NCBI GenBank assembly: GCA_902762905.1
Contig: CACWQE010000001.1
Span: 62,001 to 126,000 of the forward strand
Direction: 5' to 3'
Length of the DNA: 64,000 bases
Source: an uncultured Lachnospiraceae bacterium
GTDB taxonomy: Bacteria > Bacillota > Clostridia > Lachnospirales > Lachnospiraceae
Positions 7,247-17,186 of this stretch are shown one piece after another. Position 1 is the stretch's first letter. The number at the start of each line of letters is the position of its first letter. The notes beneath the pieces are model-generated. The model was given only the letters and a program-made list of their open reading frames with translations, was not told the DNA's origin and made no database searches. The translations under genes and the position numbers were made by a program.

Positions 7247-9949
7247 TTGGCAAAAATCAGAGTATATGAATTAGCAAAAAGTTTAAATAAAGACAGCAAA
7301 GAGGTTCTTGAGATACTAAAGAAGAACGGTGTTGAGGTAAAGAACCATATGAGTTCTGTATCGGATGAAGATGCAGGTAAAGTAAGAGCAAGATTTGCAG
7401 GTAAGCCGGCGCAATCAGCACCAGCGAAACCAGAAAGCAAACCGGCTGTTCAGGCGAAGCCGGCACCAGCTCCTGTAAAACAGGAAACAAAGGCGGAACC
7501 GGTAAGAAGTTCGGAGCAGAATAATCGCCCACAGAACGATAATCGTCCGCAGGGAGACCGCAACGGCCGCCCACAGGGAGATCGAAGAGACTTTAACGGC
7601 AACCGTCCACAGGGAGATCGCAATGGTCGTCCACAGGGAGACAGAAGAGACTTTAACGGCAACCGTCCACAGGGAGATCGTAATGGTCGCCCACAACGGG
7701 ACAGAAGAGATTTTAATGGTAACCGCCCACAGGGAGATCGCAATGGTCGTCCACAGGGAGACAGAAGAGACTTTAATGGTAACCGCCCACAGGGAGATCG
7801 TAATGGTCGTCTACAGGGAGACAGAAGAGACTTTAATGGTAACCGTCCACAGGGAGATCGCAATGGTCGTCCACAGGGAGACAGAAGAGATTTTAATGGC
7901 AATAATCGTGGTGGCTATAACAATGGACGTCCGAATGCAAACGGTGGCAATCAGCGCCGTGATGGAAGAAGGGATGAGAAGATTTCTATTCCTGCACCAA
8001 TGGATCGTGCCTCTATGGATCGTGACCGTATGGATCGTCACAAAGATAAGAAAGAACGGGATAAGAGTTCTTTATACGAGGATGGCGATAGCAGAAAGAG
8101 AAACCGTAAAAAGAATGAGCATTTTACGGTAAAAGGAACGAAGGCAGTGAATAAGCCAGTACAGAAACCAAAGCCAAAGGAGCCAGAAGAACCAGTGATT
8201 CGTACAATTGAACTTCCTGAAGTCTTGACTGTTCAGGAACTTGCAGATAAAGTGAAGACTCCAGTATCTCAGTTGATTAAGAAGTTGTTCTTAGCAGGAG
8301 AGATGGTGACTGTTAATACCGATCTTGATTTTGAAAAAGCAGCAGAGATCGCATTAGAGTATAACTGCATTGCAGAGGAAGAAGTTAAGGTTGATGTGAT
8401 CGAAGAGATGCTCAAGGAAGAGGAAGAGGATGAGTCTTTATTAGTAGAGCGTCCACCAGTTGTCTGTGTTATGGGTCATGTTGATCATGGTAAGACATCC
8501 CTTTTGGATGCAATCCGGGAGACTTCTGTTACATCCGGTGAGGCTGGTGGTATCACACAGCATATCGGTGCGTACACAGTAGATGTGAATGGTCAGCAGA
8601 TCACTTTCTTGGATACACCTGGACATGAGGCATTTACGGCTATGCGTATGCGTGGTGCACAGTCAACGGATATCGCAATCTTAGTTGTTGCTGCGGATGA
8701 TGGTGTTATGCCACAGACAGTGGAAGCAATCAACCATGCCAAGGCTGCCGGTATCGAGATCATTGTTGCTGTGAATAAGATTGATAAGGAAAGCGCAAAT
8801 GTAGAGCGTGTAAAACAGGAATTAGTAGAGTATGAGCTGATTGCAGAAGACTGGGGCGGTTCTACCGTATTCTGTCCGGTATCTGCGCATACAAAGGAAG
8901 GTATTGACAACTTATTGGAAATGATCCTTCTGACAGCAGAAGTGTTAGAGTTAAAGGCTAATCCGAACCGTAAGGCACGTGGTATTGTCATCGAGGCAGA
9001 GTTAGACAAGGGACGTGGTCCGGTTGCAACAATCTTAGTACAGAAAGGTACTTTGAAAGTTGGAGATACGATTACGGTCGGCAGTGCATATGGTAGAGTC
9101 CGTGCTATGCTGAATGATAAGGGACAGAATGTGAAGGAGGCAGGTCCTTCCCAGCCAGTTGAGATTCTTGGTCTGAATGGTGTTCCTGCCGCAGGTGAGA
9201 TCTTTGTTGCAACGAAGAATGAGAAAGAAGCACGTTCTATGGCTGAGACTTACATTGCATGTGACAAAGAGAAACTTCTTGCAGAGACAAAGGCAAAGAT
9301 GTCATTAGATGATCTGTTCTCTCAGATTCAGGCAGGTAATGTCAAAGAGCTTAACTTAGTCGTTAAGGCAGATGTACAGGGTTCCGTGGAGGCTGTTAAG
9401 CAGAGTCTGTTGAAACTTTCCAATGAGGAGGTTGTTATTAAGGTAATTCATGCCGGTGTTGGTGCAATCAACGAGTCAGATGTTATCTTAGCTTCTGCAT
9501 CGAATGCAATCATTATTGGATTTAATGTACGTCCAGATGCACAGGCAAAGGATGTTGCAGAACGTGAGAAAGTAGATTTAAGATTATATAAGGTTATTTA
9601 TAACGCAATTGAGGATATTGAGGCAGCCATGAAGGGTATGTTAGATCCTGTATATGAAGAGCAGGTAACAGGTCATCTGGTTGTTCGTCAGACATTTAAG
9701 GCTTCAGGTGTTGGTACGATTGCCGGATGTTTCGTGTTGGATGGTATTATCCGCAAGAAATCCAGCGTGCGTATTACCAGAGATGGTGAGCAGATCTATG
9801 AAGGTCCATTGGCATCCCTTAAGAGATTTAAGGATGATGTGAAGGAAGTAAAGAATGGTTTCGAGTGTGGTATTGTTCTTGAAAACTTCAACGATCTGAA
9901 AGAAGATGACCAGATCGAAGCTTATGAAATGGTGGAAGTGCCTCGTTAG
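7247..9949 (+). CDS. infB: Translation initiation factor IF-2, with tandem-repeat linker
   Basis: IF-2 is the GTPase that places initiator tRNA on the 30S subunit and promotes subunit joining. The start is TTG at 7247 (GGAGGTG at 7233-7239), giving the family N-terminus [11 protein letters not shown]. Domains over 900 residues: IF2-N at 1-50; a long disordered linker at about 50-310; a second IF2-N at about 325-375; the GTPase domain with GHVDHGKTS and DTPGHEAF; then domains II to IV. The linker holds six copies of a 20-residue unit, [20 protein letters not shown], coded by 60-bp repeats at 7541-7900. The catalytic part is normal, so the gene is functional; the repeat-rich linker is the odd part. 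Confidence 0.97.
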   Translation: MAKIRVYELAKSLNKDSKEVLEILKKNGVEVKNHMSSVSDEDAGKVRARFAGKPAQSAPAKPESKPAVQAKPAPAPVKQETKAEPVRSSEQNNRPQNDNRPQGDRNGRPQGDRRDFNGNRPQGDRNGRPQGDRRDFNGNRPQGDRNGRPQRDRRDFNGNRPQGDRNGRPQGDRRDFNGNRPQGDRNGRLQGDRRDFNGNRPQGDRNGRPQGDRRDFNGNNRGGYNNGRPNANGGNQRRDGRRDEKISIPAPMDRASMDRDRMDRHKDKKERDKSSLYEDGDSRKRNRKKNEHFTVKGTKAVNKPVQKPKPKEPEEPVIRTIELPEVLTVQELADKVKTPVSQLIKKLFLAGEMVTVNTDLDFEKAAEIALEYNCIAEEEVKVDVIEEMLKEEEEDESLLVERPPVVCVMGHVDHGKTSLLDAIRETSVTSGEAGGITQHIGAYTVDVNGQQITFLDTPGHEAFTAMRMRGAQSTDIAILVVAADDGVMPQTVEAINHAKAAGIEIIVAVNKIDKESANVERVKQELVEYELIAEDWGGSTVFCPVSAHTKEGIDNLLEMILLTAEVLELKANPNRKARGIVIEAELDKGRGPVATILVQKGTLKVGDTITVGSAYGRVRAMLNDKGQNVKEAGPSQPVEILGLNGVPAAGEIFVATKNEKEARSMAETYIACDKEKLLAETKAKMSLDDLFSQIQAGNVKELNLVVKADVQGSVEAVKQSLLKLSNEEVVIKVIHAGVGAINESDVILASASNAIIIGFNVRPDAQAKDVAEREKVDLRLYKVIYNAIEDIEAAMKGMLDPVYEEQVTGHLVVRQTFKASGVGTIAGCFVLDGIIRKKSSVRITRDGEQIYEGPLASLKRFKDDVKEVKNGFECGIVLENFNDLKEDDQIEAYEMVEVPR
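7541..7900 (+). repeat. Six in-frame tandem 60-bp repeats in infB
   Basis: Six head-to-tail 60-bp units encode the same 20 residues each. Only two units differ in protein: unit 3 has Arg for Gly (PQRDRR) and unit 5 has Leu for Pro (GRLQGD). At DNA level the units differ by scattered, mostly synonymous changes such as GGC/GGT and CGT/CGC. High identity suggests recent duplication by slippage or unequal recombination. Because 60 is a multiple of three, copy number can change without breaking the gene. Confidence 0.97.
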
Positions 9950-9978
9950 ACTAGAGTGTAGAACAGATTGGAGAGTAT

Positions 9979-10374
9979 ATGAGACGCACAAGTATTAAGA
10001 ATACAAGAATTAATGGGGAAGTACAGAAAGAATTGTCAAGAATTATCAGCCGGGAGATCAAAGATCCACGGATTCATGCGATGACTTCTGTTACCCAGGT
10101 TATGGTCACCCCGGATCTCAAAGAATGTAAAGCTTACATTTCTGTATTAGGGGATGAGCAGGCAAAAGCAGATACGTTAGCGGGTCTTAAAAGTGCTTCC
10201 GGATATATCCGGAAGGAACTTGCCCGCAGCATTAATTTAAGAAATACCCCGGAAATCAGTTTTTATATGGATGAGTCGATTGAATATGCAATCAATATGT
10301 CAAAGAAGATAGATGATGTAATGAGTCATGATATGGCAGCTCATCCGGAAGAGGAAGATTCAGACGAGGAGTAG
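9979..10374 (+). CDS. rbfA: Ribosome-binding factor A
   Basis: RbfA is a KH-fold protein that binds the 30S subunit near helix 1 of 16S rRNA and is needed for late 30S maturation. The 131 residues contain the signatures RINGEVQKELSRIISREIKDPR near the N-terminus and the C-terminal block ARSINLRNTPEISFYMDESIEY. The tail is acidic (EEEDSDEE). The gene lies 29 bp after infB and 1 bp before the nrnA start, as expected for this operon. Confidence 0.95.
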   Translation: MRRTSIKNTRINGEVQKELSRIISREIKDPRIHAMTSVTQVMVTPDLKECKAYISVLGDEQAKADTLAGLKSASGYIRKELARSINLRNTPEISFYMDESIEYAINMSKKIDDVMSHDMAAHPEEEDSDEE

Positions 10375-10375
10375 A

Positions 10376-11341
10376 ATGAACGATTTTATTAAGGAAATAG
10401 AAAAAGCGAAGGATATTGTGATTCTGGGACATATGCGCCCGGATGGGGATTGTGTTGGTTCCTGTTTAGGTATTTATAATTATGTATTAGATAACTACCC
10501 GGACAAACAGGTGGATATCTATTTAGATGCATTTAAACAGGAATTTATGTTCCTGCATGGAGCAGATCAGATATTGCACGAGAAAAAGGATCAGACTTAT
10601 GACCTTTGTATTTCTATGGACAGTGGTGATCTGGACCGTCATGGAGATTTTGTGACATATTACGATACCGCAAAACGAACCATGTGTATCGATCATCATA
10701 TAAGCAATCAGGGATTTGGAGATGTCTGTTTTCTGAAGACGGAATGCAGTGCAGCCGCCGAAGTGGTATATACGTTGTTGGAAGAAGATAAGATATCGCA
10801 GCAATGCGCAGAATGTCTGTATCTTGGTATTGTACATGACACAGGAGTGTTTAAATATTCTAATACAACGAGACAGACGATGGAGATTGCAGGACGTCTG
10901 ATTGAGAAGGGTGCCAGAAGCCAGTTGGTGATTGATGGAACTTTCTACCAGAAGACGTTTAAACAGAATAAGATGCTTGCCAAAGCATTAGATGCTGCAT
11001 TTTTGATGTTTGATGGCAAAGTAATCGTGTCATGTTTGGAAAAGGACGTATTTGACGAGCAGAATGCAACCAACTTAGATACAGATGGTGTCGTAGATGC
11101 CCTGCGTATTACAGAAGGTGTTGAATGTGCTTTGTGGATGTATGAGTATCCGAAAAAAGGAACCTTTAAATGTTCGTTGCGTTCGAATGAGATTGTGAAT
11201 GTCAGCATGATCGCAGGATCACTTGGAGGTGGTGGACATGTACGTGCTGCTGGCTGTGAAGTAGAAGGCGACAAGGACACGATCATTTTGAAAGTAACGG
11301 ATATGATCAAAGCACAGTTAGATCATGCCGAAGCGGAATAA
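10376..11341 (+). CDS. nrnA: DHH/DHHA1 phosphoesterase, NrnA-like nanoRNase/pAp phosphatase
   Basis: Members of this family degrade very short RNAs and dephosphorylate 3'-phosphoadenosine 5'-phosphate. Catalytic motifs are visible: HMRPDGDCVGS near the N-terminus, the DHH triad at residues 106-108, and GSLGGGGHVRAAGC of the DHHA1 domain. I chose the ATG at 10376 (321 residues), directly after the rbfA stop with GAGGAG at 10366-10371. Position between rbfA and truB matches other Firmicutes. DHH proteins also include cyclic dinucleotide phosphodiesterases, but those carry extra domains not seen here. Confidence 0.9.
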   Translation: MNDFIKEIEKAKDIVILGHMRPDGDCVGSCLGIYNYVLDNYPDKQVDIYLDAFKQEFMFLHGADQILHEKKDQTYDLCISMDSGDLDRHGDFVTYYDTAKRTMCIDHHISNQGFGDVCFLKTECSAAAEVVYTLLEEDKISQQCAECLYLGIVHDTGVFKYSNTTRQTMEIAGRLIEKGARSQLVIDGTFYQKTFKQNKMLAKALDAAFLMFDGKVIVSCLEKDVFDEQNATNLDTDGVVDALRITEGVECALWMYEYPKKGTFKCSLRSNEIVNVSMIAGSLGGGGHVRAAGCEVEGDKDTIILKVTDMIKAQLDHAEAE

Positions 11342-11377
11342 TGATTTCAAGAGCGAAAGAATAGAGGATGGGCAAGA

Positions 11378-12295
11378 ATGTTTGACGGTGTGATTAATAT
11401 ATACAAAGAAAAAGGATTTACTTCATTTGATGTTGTTGCAAAGCTTCGTGGTATCCTGAAACAGAAGAAGATTGGTCATACCGGGACATTAGATCCGGAT
11501 GCGGAAGGTGTCTTAGTTGTGTGTTTAGGGAAAGCAACCAAGTTATGTGATGTTTTGACAGATAAGAACAAATGCTATGAAGCGACCATGCAGCTTGGAG
11601 TGACAACAGATACTGAGGATAGCTCCGGAACGGTGCAATCTAAGAGTGATGTTACAGTATCGGAGGAACTGGTTCAGGAGGTAATCTTATCTTTTGTGGG
11701 AGAATATGACCAGATTCCGCCGATGTATTCTGCGATTAAGGTAAATGGTAAGAAGCTGTATGAGTTGGCAAGGCAGGGAAAGGTGATTGAACGGGAGCCG
11801 AGAAGAGTCACAGTGCATGAGATTCAGATTGAATCAATCGACCTTCCATATGTAAGATTTATGGTTAGCTGTAGTAAAGGTACTTATATTCGAAGTCTCT
11901 GCCGGGATATTGGTGCAAAGCTTGGCTGCGGAGCAATTATGGAATCTTTAGTCCGAACCGAGGTTAATGCAGAGGAATCGGGAGCAGTTTTTACGTTAGA
12001 TGAGGCTATGAAGTTATCGGAGGTGGAACAGGCAGTTGCAGATGGAACGCTTTCTTCCCATATACTTCCGATTGATCAGATGTTTCCACATCTGTTACAC
12101 TATACGGTGACGGATGCTGCAAATAGCAGATTGTTGAATGGAAATCTGTTAAGCAGGCAGGATTTTACAGAGGCGGTTGCCGATCCGGCGGATGGGGAAC
12201 AGACGCTTATTTATGATAAAGATGGTATGTTTAAAGCAATATATCGATATCAGAAGGATAGTGGTGTCTGGAAAGCAGATAAGATGTTTCTGTGA
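11378..12295 (+). CDS. truB: tRNA pseudouridine-55 synthase TruB
   Basis: TruB makes pseudouridine 55 in the T-loop of tRNAs. The catalytic Asp39 sits in GHTGTLDPDAEGVL, and the substrate-binding KCYEA block and the later SCSKGTYIRSLCRDIG motif are both present. Length (305 residues) is normal and includes a small C-terminal domain. It sits in the ribosome/translation operon between nrnA and ribF. Confidence 0.96.
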   Translation: MFDGVINIYKEKGFTSFDVVAKLRGILKQKKIGHTGTLDPDAEGVLVVCLGKATKLCDVLTDKNKCYEATMQLGVTTDTEDSSGTVQSKSDVTVSEELVQEVILSFVGEYDQIPPMYSAIKVNGKKLYELARQGKVIEREPRRVTVHEIQIESIDLPYVRFMVSCSKGTYIRSLCRDIGAKLGCGAIMESLVRTEVNAEESGAVFTLDEAMKLSEVEQAVADGTLSSHILPIDQMFPHLLHYTVTDAANSRLLNGNLLSRQDFTEAVADPADGEQTLIYDKDGMFKAIYRYQKDSGVWKADKMFL

Positions 12296-12346
12296 AAGGC
12301 AAACATAACGGGCTTAGTTAGAACAGATAAAGGATATTAGGACAGC

Positions 12347-13285
12347 ATGATATATTTACGGGATGAGGAAGCAAGACAATTTCATACACAGGGAACGGCA
12401 ATTGCACTTGGCAAGTTTGATGGAATTCATCTAGGACATCAGATGTTGATGGATGGATTACGGAGGGAAAAGCAATTCGGTAGAATCGCATTAGTATTTA
12501 CCTTTGGTAATGTTCCAAGTTCAGTATTAGGTGGACGGGTGCATAAGAGTATCTATACGCAGGTGGAAAAGGCACATTATTTTGAAGAATTAGGAATGGA
12601 TGTGGTGTTAGATTATCCTTTTACGAGAGAATTTGCTGCTCTTTCACCAGAAGAATTTGTTGTGCAGTGTCTGGTAAGACAATTAGGTGTGCAGGCGGTT
12701 TATGTTGGAGAAGATTTTCATTTTGGAAAGGGAAGAAGTGGAAATGTAGCATTATTACAGGCATTAGGTGAACAATATCATTTTGAAGTGCATGCGATAC
12801 CGAAGAAGACGCTGCATGGTAAGGTGGTGAGTTCCACAACTATCCGGGATATGTTGGAATCGCATTTTTATGTGGCAAATGAAATGCTCGGAAATCCGTA
12901 TTTTGTGTATGGAGAAGTAGTGCATGGGCAGCATTTAGGGCATACGATTGGTTTTCCTACCCTGAATCAGAGGATTTCCCAGCAGAAGATCATTCCGGCA
13001 TATGGTGTCTATGCAAGCCGGGTACTCATTGATAGCGTTGCTTACAAGGGAATTAGTAATTTAGGTAAGAAACCGACGGTAGATGGAATTCATCAGGTTG
13101 GATTAGAGACGCATCTGTTAGATTATACAGGGGATCTGTATGGTCGATGCCTGAAGACAGAATTACTGTATTTCATTCGCCCGGAAGAAAAATTTGCAAA
13201 TGTGGATGTCTTGAAAAAACAGATCCATACGGACATCCAGCTGATGCTAGAACAGGAGTCGGATGGTAAATTTTTCAGAAAATAA
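12347..13285 (+). CDS. ribF: Bifunctional riboflavin kinase/FAD synthetase RibF
   Basis: RibF phosphorylates riboflavin to FMN and adenylates FMN to FAD. The N-terminal nucleotidyltransferase domain has GKFDGIHLGH at residues 22-31 and the SSTTIRDML motif. The C-terminal flavokinase domain begins near residue 185 with GEVVHGQHLGHTIGFPT. Total length is 312 residues, as usual. It is the last gene of the rimP operon and is followed by a strong terminator. The ribosome binding site is weak (GGACAGC). Confidence 0.95.
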   Translation: MIYLRDEEARQFHTQGTAIALGKFDGIHLGHQMLMDGLRREKQFGRIALVFTFGNVPSSVLGGRVHKSIYTQVEKAHYFEELGMDVVLDYPFTREFAALSPEEFVVQCLVRQLGVQAVYVGEDFHFGKGRSGNVALLQALGEQYHFEVHAIPKKTLHGKVVSSTTIRDMLESHFYVANEMLGNPYFVYGEVVHGQHLGHTIGFPTLNQRISQQKIIPAYGVYASRVLIDSVAYKGISNLGKKPTVDGIHQVGLETHLLDYTGDLYGRCLKTELLYFIRPEEKFANVDVLKKQIHTDIQLMLEQESDGKFFRK

Positions 13286-13325
13286 GAGTAAGTACAACCG
13301 ATATGATTGATTTTTAATAAAAAAG

Positions 13326-13368
13326 AAGGAATGTCAAGAAAAAAGACTTGACATTCCTTTTGTCTTTC
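13326..13368 (+). terminator. Terminator of the infB-ribF operon, overlapping the next promoter
   Basis: Perfect 13-bp stem AAGGAATGTCAAG/CTTGACATTCCTT (13326-13338 with 13347-13359), 8-base loop, then a T-rich tail. The 3' arm contains the TTGACA used as the -35 box of the ylxM promoter. Confidence 0.9.
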
Positions 13369-13376
13369 TGTATACT
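13348..13376 (+). promoter_or_regulatory. Strong promoter of ylxM-ffh
   Basis: TTGACA (13348-13353), a 17-bp spacer and TATACT (13371-13376), close to the sigma-A consensus. The -35 box lies inside the 3' arm of the ribF terminator stem. Confidence 0.82.
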
Positions 13377-13423
13377 AACGAATGTTGATGTAAAGAGAAT
13401 TTACTTTACAAGGAAGGAAACAG

Positions 13424-13780
13424 ATGGAAAAGATCGTCAGACAAGCATTGTTGTATGATTTTTATGGTGAGCTTTTAACGGAGCATCAGAAGTCGGTCTA
13501 TTCTGATATTGTATTGAATGATTTATCCTATTCCGAAGTGGCAAGAGACGAAGGAATCAGCCGTCAGGGTGTCTATGATCTTGTGAAACGATGTGATAAG
13601 ATCTTGGAAGAATATGAGAGTAAGCTTTTGTTAGTCGAGAAGTTTCTTGATACGAAGGAGCGGGTAAGCAAGATACATGAATTGGCAACGGATCTGAAAG
13701 GGATGACACAGAGTCCGGATCTTCAGGAGAAGATCAATCAGATCGAAGAGATATCCAAAGCAATTTATGAAAGTTATTGA
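13424..13780 (+). CDS. ylxM: YlxM-family helix-turn-helix protein (UPF0122)
   Basis: This is a small (118 residues) putative DNA-binding protein related to region 4 of sigma factors. LLYDFYGELLTEHQ opens the family, and SYSEVARDEGISRQGVYDLV is the helix-turn-helix. The second half is a helical coiled region. It is almost always directly upstream of ffh, as here (32 bp), and is thought to influence the SRP pathway; its exact role is not established. AAGGAAGG precedes the ATG. Confidence 0.92.
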   Translation: MEKIVRQALLYDFYGELLTEHQKSVYSDIVLNDLSYSEVARDEGISRQGVYDLVKRCDKILEEYESKLLLVEKFLDTKERVSKIHELATDLKGMTQSPDLQEKINQIEEISKAIYESY

Positions 13781-13812
13781 TATAGACAGCAGGTTCTGTC
13801 CGGAGGTAAAGT

Positions 13813-15153
13813 ATGGCATTTGAAAGTTTATCAGATAAATTACAGAATGCATTTAAGAAGTTAAGAAGTAAGGGCTCTTTGACGGAAGCGGATGTCAAAG
13901 AAGCAATGAAAGAAGTGAAACGTGCACTATTAGAGGCGGATGTTAACTTCAAAGTAGTGAAGCAGTTCATCAATGCTGTCAGTGAACGTGCTGTTGGAGA
14001 AGATGTACTCAAAGGTTTGAATCCGGGACAGATGGTCATTAAGATCGTGAAGGAAGAGATGGATAAGCTGATGGGCTCTGAGACAGAAGAGATTAAGCTT
14101 CTTCCTTCGAATGAAGTAACTGTGATTATGATGTGCGGTCTTCAGGGTGCTGGTAAGACAACCACAGTTGCAAAGTTAGCTGGTAAGTACAAGGAACGGG
14201 GTAAGAAGTGTTTACTGACTGCCTGTGATGTGTATCGCCCGGCTGCAATCAAACAGTTGGAGATTAACGGCGAGAAGCAGGGTGTTCCGGTATTTACAAT
14301 GGGAACACAGAATTCGCCAGTAGATATAGCCAAAGCTGCGGTAGAACATGCAGCGAAGAATAACATTCAGATCGTATTCTTAGATACAGCCGGTCGTCTT
14401 CATGTGGATGAATCCATGATGGAGGAGTTACAGGAGATTAAGAACAATGTAGCGGTTACGTATACGATCTTAACCGTGGATGCCATGACGGGTCAGGATG
14501 CGGTGAATGTGGCAACAAGCTTTAATGATCAGATAGGAATTGATGGTGTAATCCTTACGAAGTTAGATGGTGACACCCGTGGTGGTGCGGCACTTTCTAT
14601 CCGGGCAGTAACCGGTAAGCCGATCTATTATGTAGGTATGGGCGAGAAGTTATCTGACTTAGAGCAGTTCTATCCGTCAAGAATGGCAAGCCGTATTCTT
14701 GGTATGGGAGATGTAGAATCCCTGATCGAGAAGGCACAGAATGCCATGGATGAAGAGAAAGCAAGAGAAATGGAACAGAAGATGAAGAAAGCATCTTTTG
14801 ATTTCAATGACTTTTTAGATAGTTTAGCTCAGATGGAGAAGATGGGAAGTATGCAGGATATGCTTTCTATGATTCCGGGAATGGGCAATCAGCTTAAGAA
14901 TGTGGAGATTGATGAGAAGCAGATGAATCGTCCGAAAGCGATCATTTTGTCAATGACAAAAGAGGAACGGTCGAATCCGGCAATTATCAATCCAAGCCGT
15001 AAGCGCCGAATTGCGGCAGGTGCTGGTGTGGATATCAGCGAAGTGAACCGCCTGATCAAGCAGTTTGATCAGATGAAGAAGATGATGAAACAGATGTCTG
15101 GTATGATGGGCGGCAAGCGTGGCAGACGATTCCGAATGCCATTTGGGTTCTAA
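13813..15153 (+). CDS. ffh: Signal recognition particle GTPase Ffh
   Basis: Ffh binds 4.5S/6S RNA and signal sequences and delivers ribosomes to FtsY at the membrane. The N domain comes first, then the G domain with GLQGAGKT at residues 109-116, DTAGRLHVD and TKLDGDTRGG. The Met-rich M domain carries the RNA-binding NPSRKRRIAAGAG motif and a Met/Lys/Arg-rich tail. Length of 446 residues is normal. It forms a transcription unit with ylxM. Confidence 0.97.
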   Translation: MAFESLSDKLQNAFKKLRSKGSLTEADVKEAMKEVKRALLEADVNFKVVKQFINAVSERAVGEDVLKGLNPGQMVIKIVKEEMDKLMGSETEEIKLLPSNEVTVIMMCGLQGAGKTTTVAKLAGKYKERGKKCLLTACDVYRPAAIKQLEINGEKQGVPVFTMGTQNSPVDIAKAAVEHAAKNNIQIVFLDTAGRLHVDESMMEELQEIKNNVAVTYTILTVDAMTGQDAVNVATSFNDQIGIDGVILTKLDGDTRGGAALSIRAVTGKPIYYVGMGEKLSDLEQFYPSRMASRILGMGDVESLIEKAQNAMDEEKAREMEQKMKKASFDFNDFLDSLAQMEKMGSMQDMLSMIPGMGNQLKNVEIDEKQMNRPKAIILSMTKEERSNPAIINPSRKRRIAAGAGVDISEVNRLIKQFDQMKKMMKQMSGMMGGKRGRRFRMPFGF

Positions 15154-15237
15154 TGGATGTACAAACCAATATGGTTTAGACATATAAGTTATAGCAGTAC
15201 ATGTATGTACAGAATATGAAGGAGGTGAAACAAGACA

Positions 15238-15483
15238 ATGGCAGTTAAGATGAGATTAAAGAGAATGGGATATAAGAGACATCCTTTCTATAGAGTAATT
15301 GTAGCAGATGCACGTTCTCCAAGAGATGGTAGATTCATCGAAGAAATCGGTACTTACGATCCTAATCAGGAGCCAAGCGTAGTTAAGATTGACGAAGAAT
15401 TAGCAAAGAAGTGGTTAGCTAACGGTGCTCAGCCAACAGATACAGTTGCTAAGCTTTTAAAGCAGGCTGGTATTGAGAAGTAG
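15238..15483 (+). CDS. rpsP: 30S ribosomal protein S16
   Basis: S16 is a structural protein of the 30S subunit. The 81 residues begin [21 protein letters not shown] and include the conserved [14 protein letters not shown] segment. AAGGAGGTG precedes the ATG. It opens the conserved rpsP-khpA-rimM-trmD-rplS cluster. Confidence 0.98.
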   Translation: MAVKMRLKRMGYKRHPFYRVIVADARSPRDGRFIEEIGTYDPNQEPSVVKIDEELAKKWLANGAQPTDTVAKLLKQAGIEK

Positions 15484-15504
15484 GACTTGGGAGGTTGTTC
15501 GTAG

Positions 15505-15732
15505 ATGAAAGAATTGGTAGAAATAATAGCAAAGTCCCTAGTTGATCACCCAGAGGATGTTGAGGTAATCGAGACCTCCAAAGATGACGCCATTTATGTT
15601 GAGCTTAAGGTTGCCCAGGAAGATATGGGTAAAGTAATCGGTAAGCAGGGTAGAATTGCAAAGTCTATCCGTACAGTTGTGAAAGCAGCTGCTTCAAAGG
15701 GTGATAAGAAGGTAATTGTTGATATCAAGTAG
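15505..15732 (+). CDS. khpA: KH-domain RNA-binding protein KhpA (YlqC)
   Basis: KhpA is a single-KH RNA-binding protein that, in other Firmicutes, pairs with KhpB and affects cell elongation and small RNA function. The 75 residues contain the KH loop VIGKQGRIAKSIRTVVKAAA. It starts 21 bp after rpsP with GGGAGG upstream, the usual arrangement. Confidence 0.94.
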   Translation: MKELVEIIAKSLVDHPEDVEVIETSKDDAIYVELKVAQEDMGKVIGKQGRIAKSIRTVVKAAASKGDKKVIVDIK

Positions 15733-15747
15733 TGATATCATGTCTCG

Positions 15748-15791
15748 TGGAAGGGTTGTCACACATTTGTGTGATTATCCTTCCATTTTTT
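15748..15791 (+). terminator. Compound hairpin with T-run after khpA
   Basis: Outer stem TGGAAGG/CCTTCCA (15748-15754 with 15779-15785) encloses a smaller CACAC/GTGTG hairpin and is followed by TTTTTT. It could end or attenuate the rpsP-khpA transcript before rimM. No clear new promoter was seen before rimM, so partial read-through is likely. Confidence 0.7.
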
Positions 15792-15833
15792 CGAATTAGA
15801 AGAAAGATACATGGATTGTGGAAAGGAAAATAA

Positions 15834-16343
15834 ATGGAAGATTTATTACAAGTAGGAGTGATCACTTCAACGCATGGGGTATGCGGAGAGGTGAAGGTGT
15901 TTCCGACAACGGATGATAATGCAAGATTTAAGCAGTTGAAGGAATGTTATGTGGAATATAAGAACGAGATGCAGCCTGTCAAAGTACAGGGCGTCAAGTT
16001 TTTTAAGAATATGGTGATACTGAAGTTTGATGGAATTGATAATATCAATGACGTAGAGAAATACAGACAGTGCAAGTTATTTGTCGACCGGAAACATGCC
16101 GTTGCATTGGAAGAGGATGAGTATTTTATGACGGATCTCATTGGATTGCAGGTAGAGAAGGAAGACGGAACAGAACTTGGTACATTAACAGAGATCATTC
16201 CGACCGGGGCAAATGATGTCTATGTTGTTACCGGTCAGGAGAAGAAGGAATGGTTATTCCCGGCAATCAAGGAATGTATTGTGAAGATTGACATAGAAGC
16301 TGGTAAGATGGTTGTCCGCATGATGAAAGGGATGGAGGAATAA
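15834..16343 (+). CDS. rimM: 16S rRNA processing factor RimM
   Basis: RimM helps assemble the 30S head, where it binds S19. The N-terminal domain has [20 protein letters not shown] and the C-terminal PRC-barrel domain follows [12 protein letters not shown]; the conserved end block [15 protein letters not shown] is present. Length of 169 residues is normal. It is one base before trmD, so the two are surely cotranscribed. Confidence 0.96.
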   Translation: MEDLLQVGVITSTHGVCGEVKVFPTTDDNARFKQLKECYVEYKNEMQPVKVQGVKFFKNMVILKFDGIDNINDVEKYRQCKLFVDRKHAVALEEDEYFMTDLIGLQVEKEDGTELGTLTEIIPTGANDVYVVTGQEKKEWLFPAIKECIVKIDIEAGKMVVRMMKGMEE

Positions 16344-16344
16344 G

Positions 16345-17115
16345 ATGCATTTTCATATATTGACATTATTTCCAGAGATGGTAATGGATGGATTAGGAAC
16401 TTCTATCACAGGACGGGCAATGAAGAAAGGGACGATATCGGTGGATGCGATCAATATCCGGGATTATGCACAGAATAAGCACGGTCAGGTAGATGATTAT
16501 CCGTATGGTGGAGGAGCCGGTATGGTCATGCAGCCGGGACCGGTGTACCGTGCATATGAGGCAGTAAAAGAACAGATTGAGGAGCGTAAGAAATTACAAT
16601 GTACGGTTCTTGATGAGAATGAGACAGTGGAAGATACTACAGCAGACAAAGGAAGACGACTGCGGGTGGTATATATGACACCCCAGGGAAAGGTGTTTAA
16701 TCAGGAGATTGCAAGGGAGTTGGCACAGGAAGAAGATCTGGTATTGCTCTGCGGACATTATGAAGGCATTGATGAGCGTGTATTAGAGCGTATCGTAACA
16801 GACAACATATCGATAGGGGATTATGTCCTGACCGGTGGGGAATTACCGGCTATGGTAGTGATCGATGCAGTATCCCGTATGGTTCCGGGTGTACTGCACA
16901 ATGATGTCAGTGCGGAATTTGAGACGTTTCATGAGAATCTGTTAGAATATCCGCAGTATACAAGACCAGAGGAATTTATGGGTGAGCGGGTGCCGGATGT
17001 ACTGCTTAGCGGACATCATAAGAATATTGAAGCGTGGAGAAGAGAGCAGTCGATTGCACGTACGAAGGAACGCCGGCCGGATCTTTGGGAGAAGAACCAA
17101 CAGGCGAATTCGTAG
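16345..17115 (+). CDS. trmD: tRNA (guanine-37-N1)-methyltransferase TrmD
   Basis: TrmD methylates G37 of tRNAs to prevent frameshifting. The knot-forming motifs [26 protein letters not shown] and [19 protein letters not shown] are intact. The protein has 256 residues; the segment [20 protein letters not shown] (near residue 79) looks like an insertion of about 15-20 residues before the conserved TPQGKVFNQ block. It lies away from the knot. Position after rimM is standard. Confidence 0.96.
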   Translation: MHFHILTLFPEMVMDGLGTSITGRAMKKGTISVDAINIRDYAQNKHGQVDDYPYGGGAGMVMQPGPVYRAYEAVKEQIEERKKLQCTVLDENETVEDTTADKGRRLRVVYMTPQGKVFNQEIARELAQEEDLVLLCGHYEGIDERVLERIVTDNISIGDYVLTGGELPAMVVIDAVSRMVPGVLHNDVSAEFETFHENLLEYPQYTRPEEFMGERVPDVLLSGHHKNIEAWRREQSIARTKERRPDLWEKNQQANS

Positions 17116-17186
17116 AATCAGGAATATGGATTCTATAGATGGGATGACAATTGCAGAAATATATTTCGGAAAGGGGAGAGCAATTT

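Noticed and set aside
7450-7902. 150-residue minus-strand frame with regular Arg/Ser/Pro/Leu repeats, and two other long alternative frames over the infB repeats
   Set aside because: They are shadows: a 60-bp in-frame repeat with no stop in one unit gives long open frames in other frames. No ribosome binding site, and the + strand IF-2 frame is complete.
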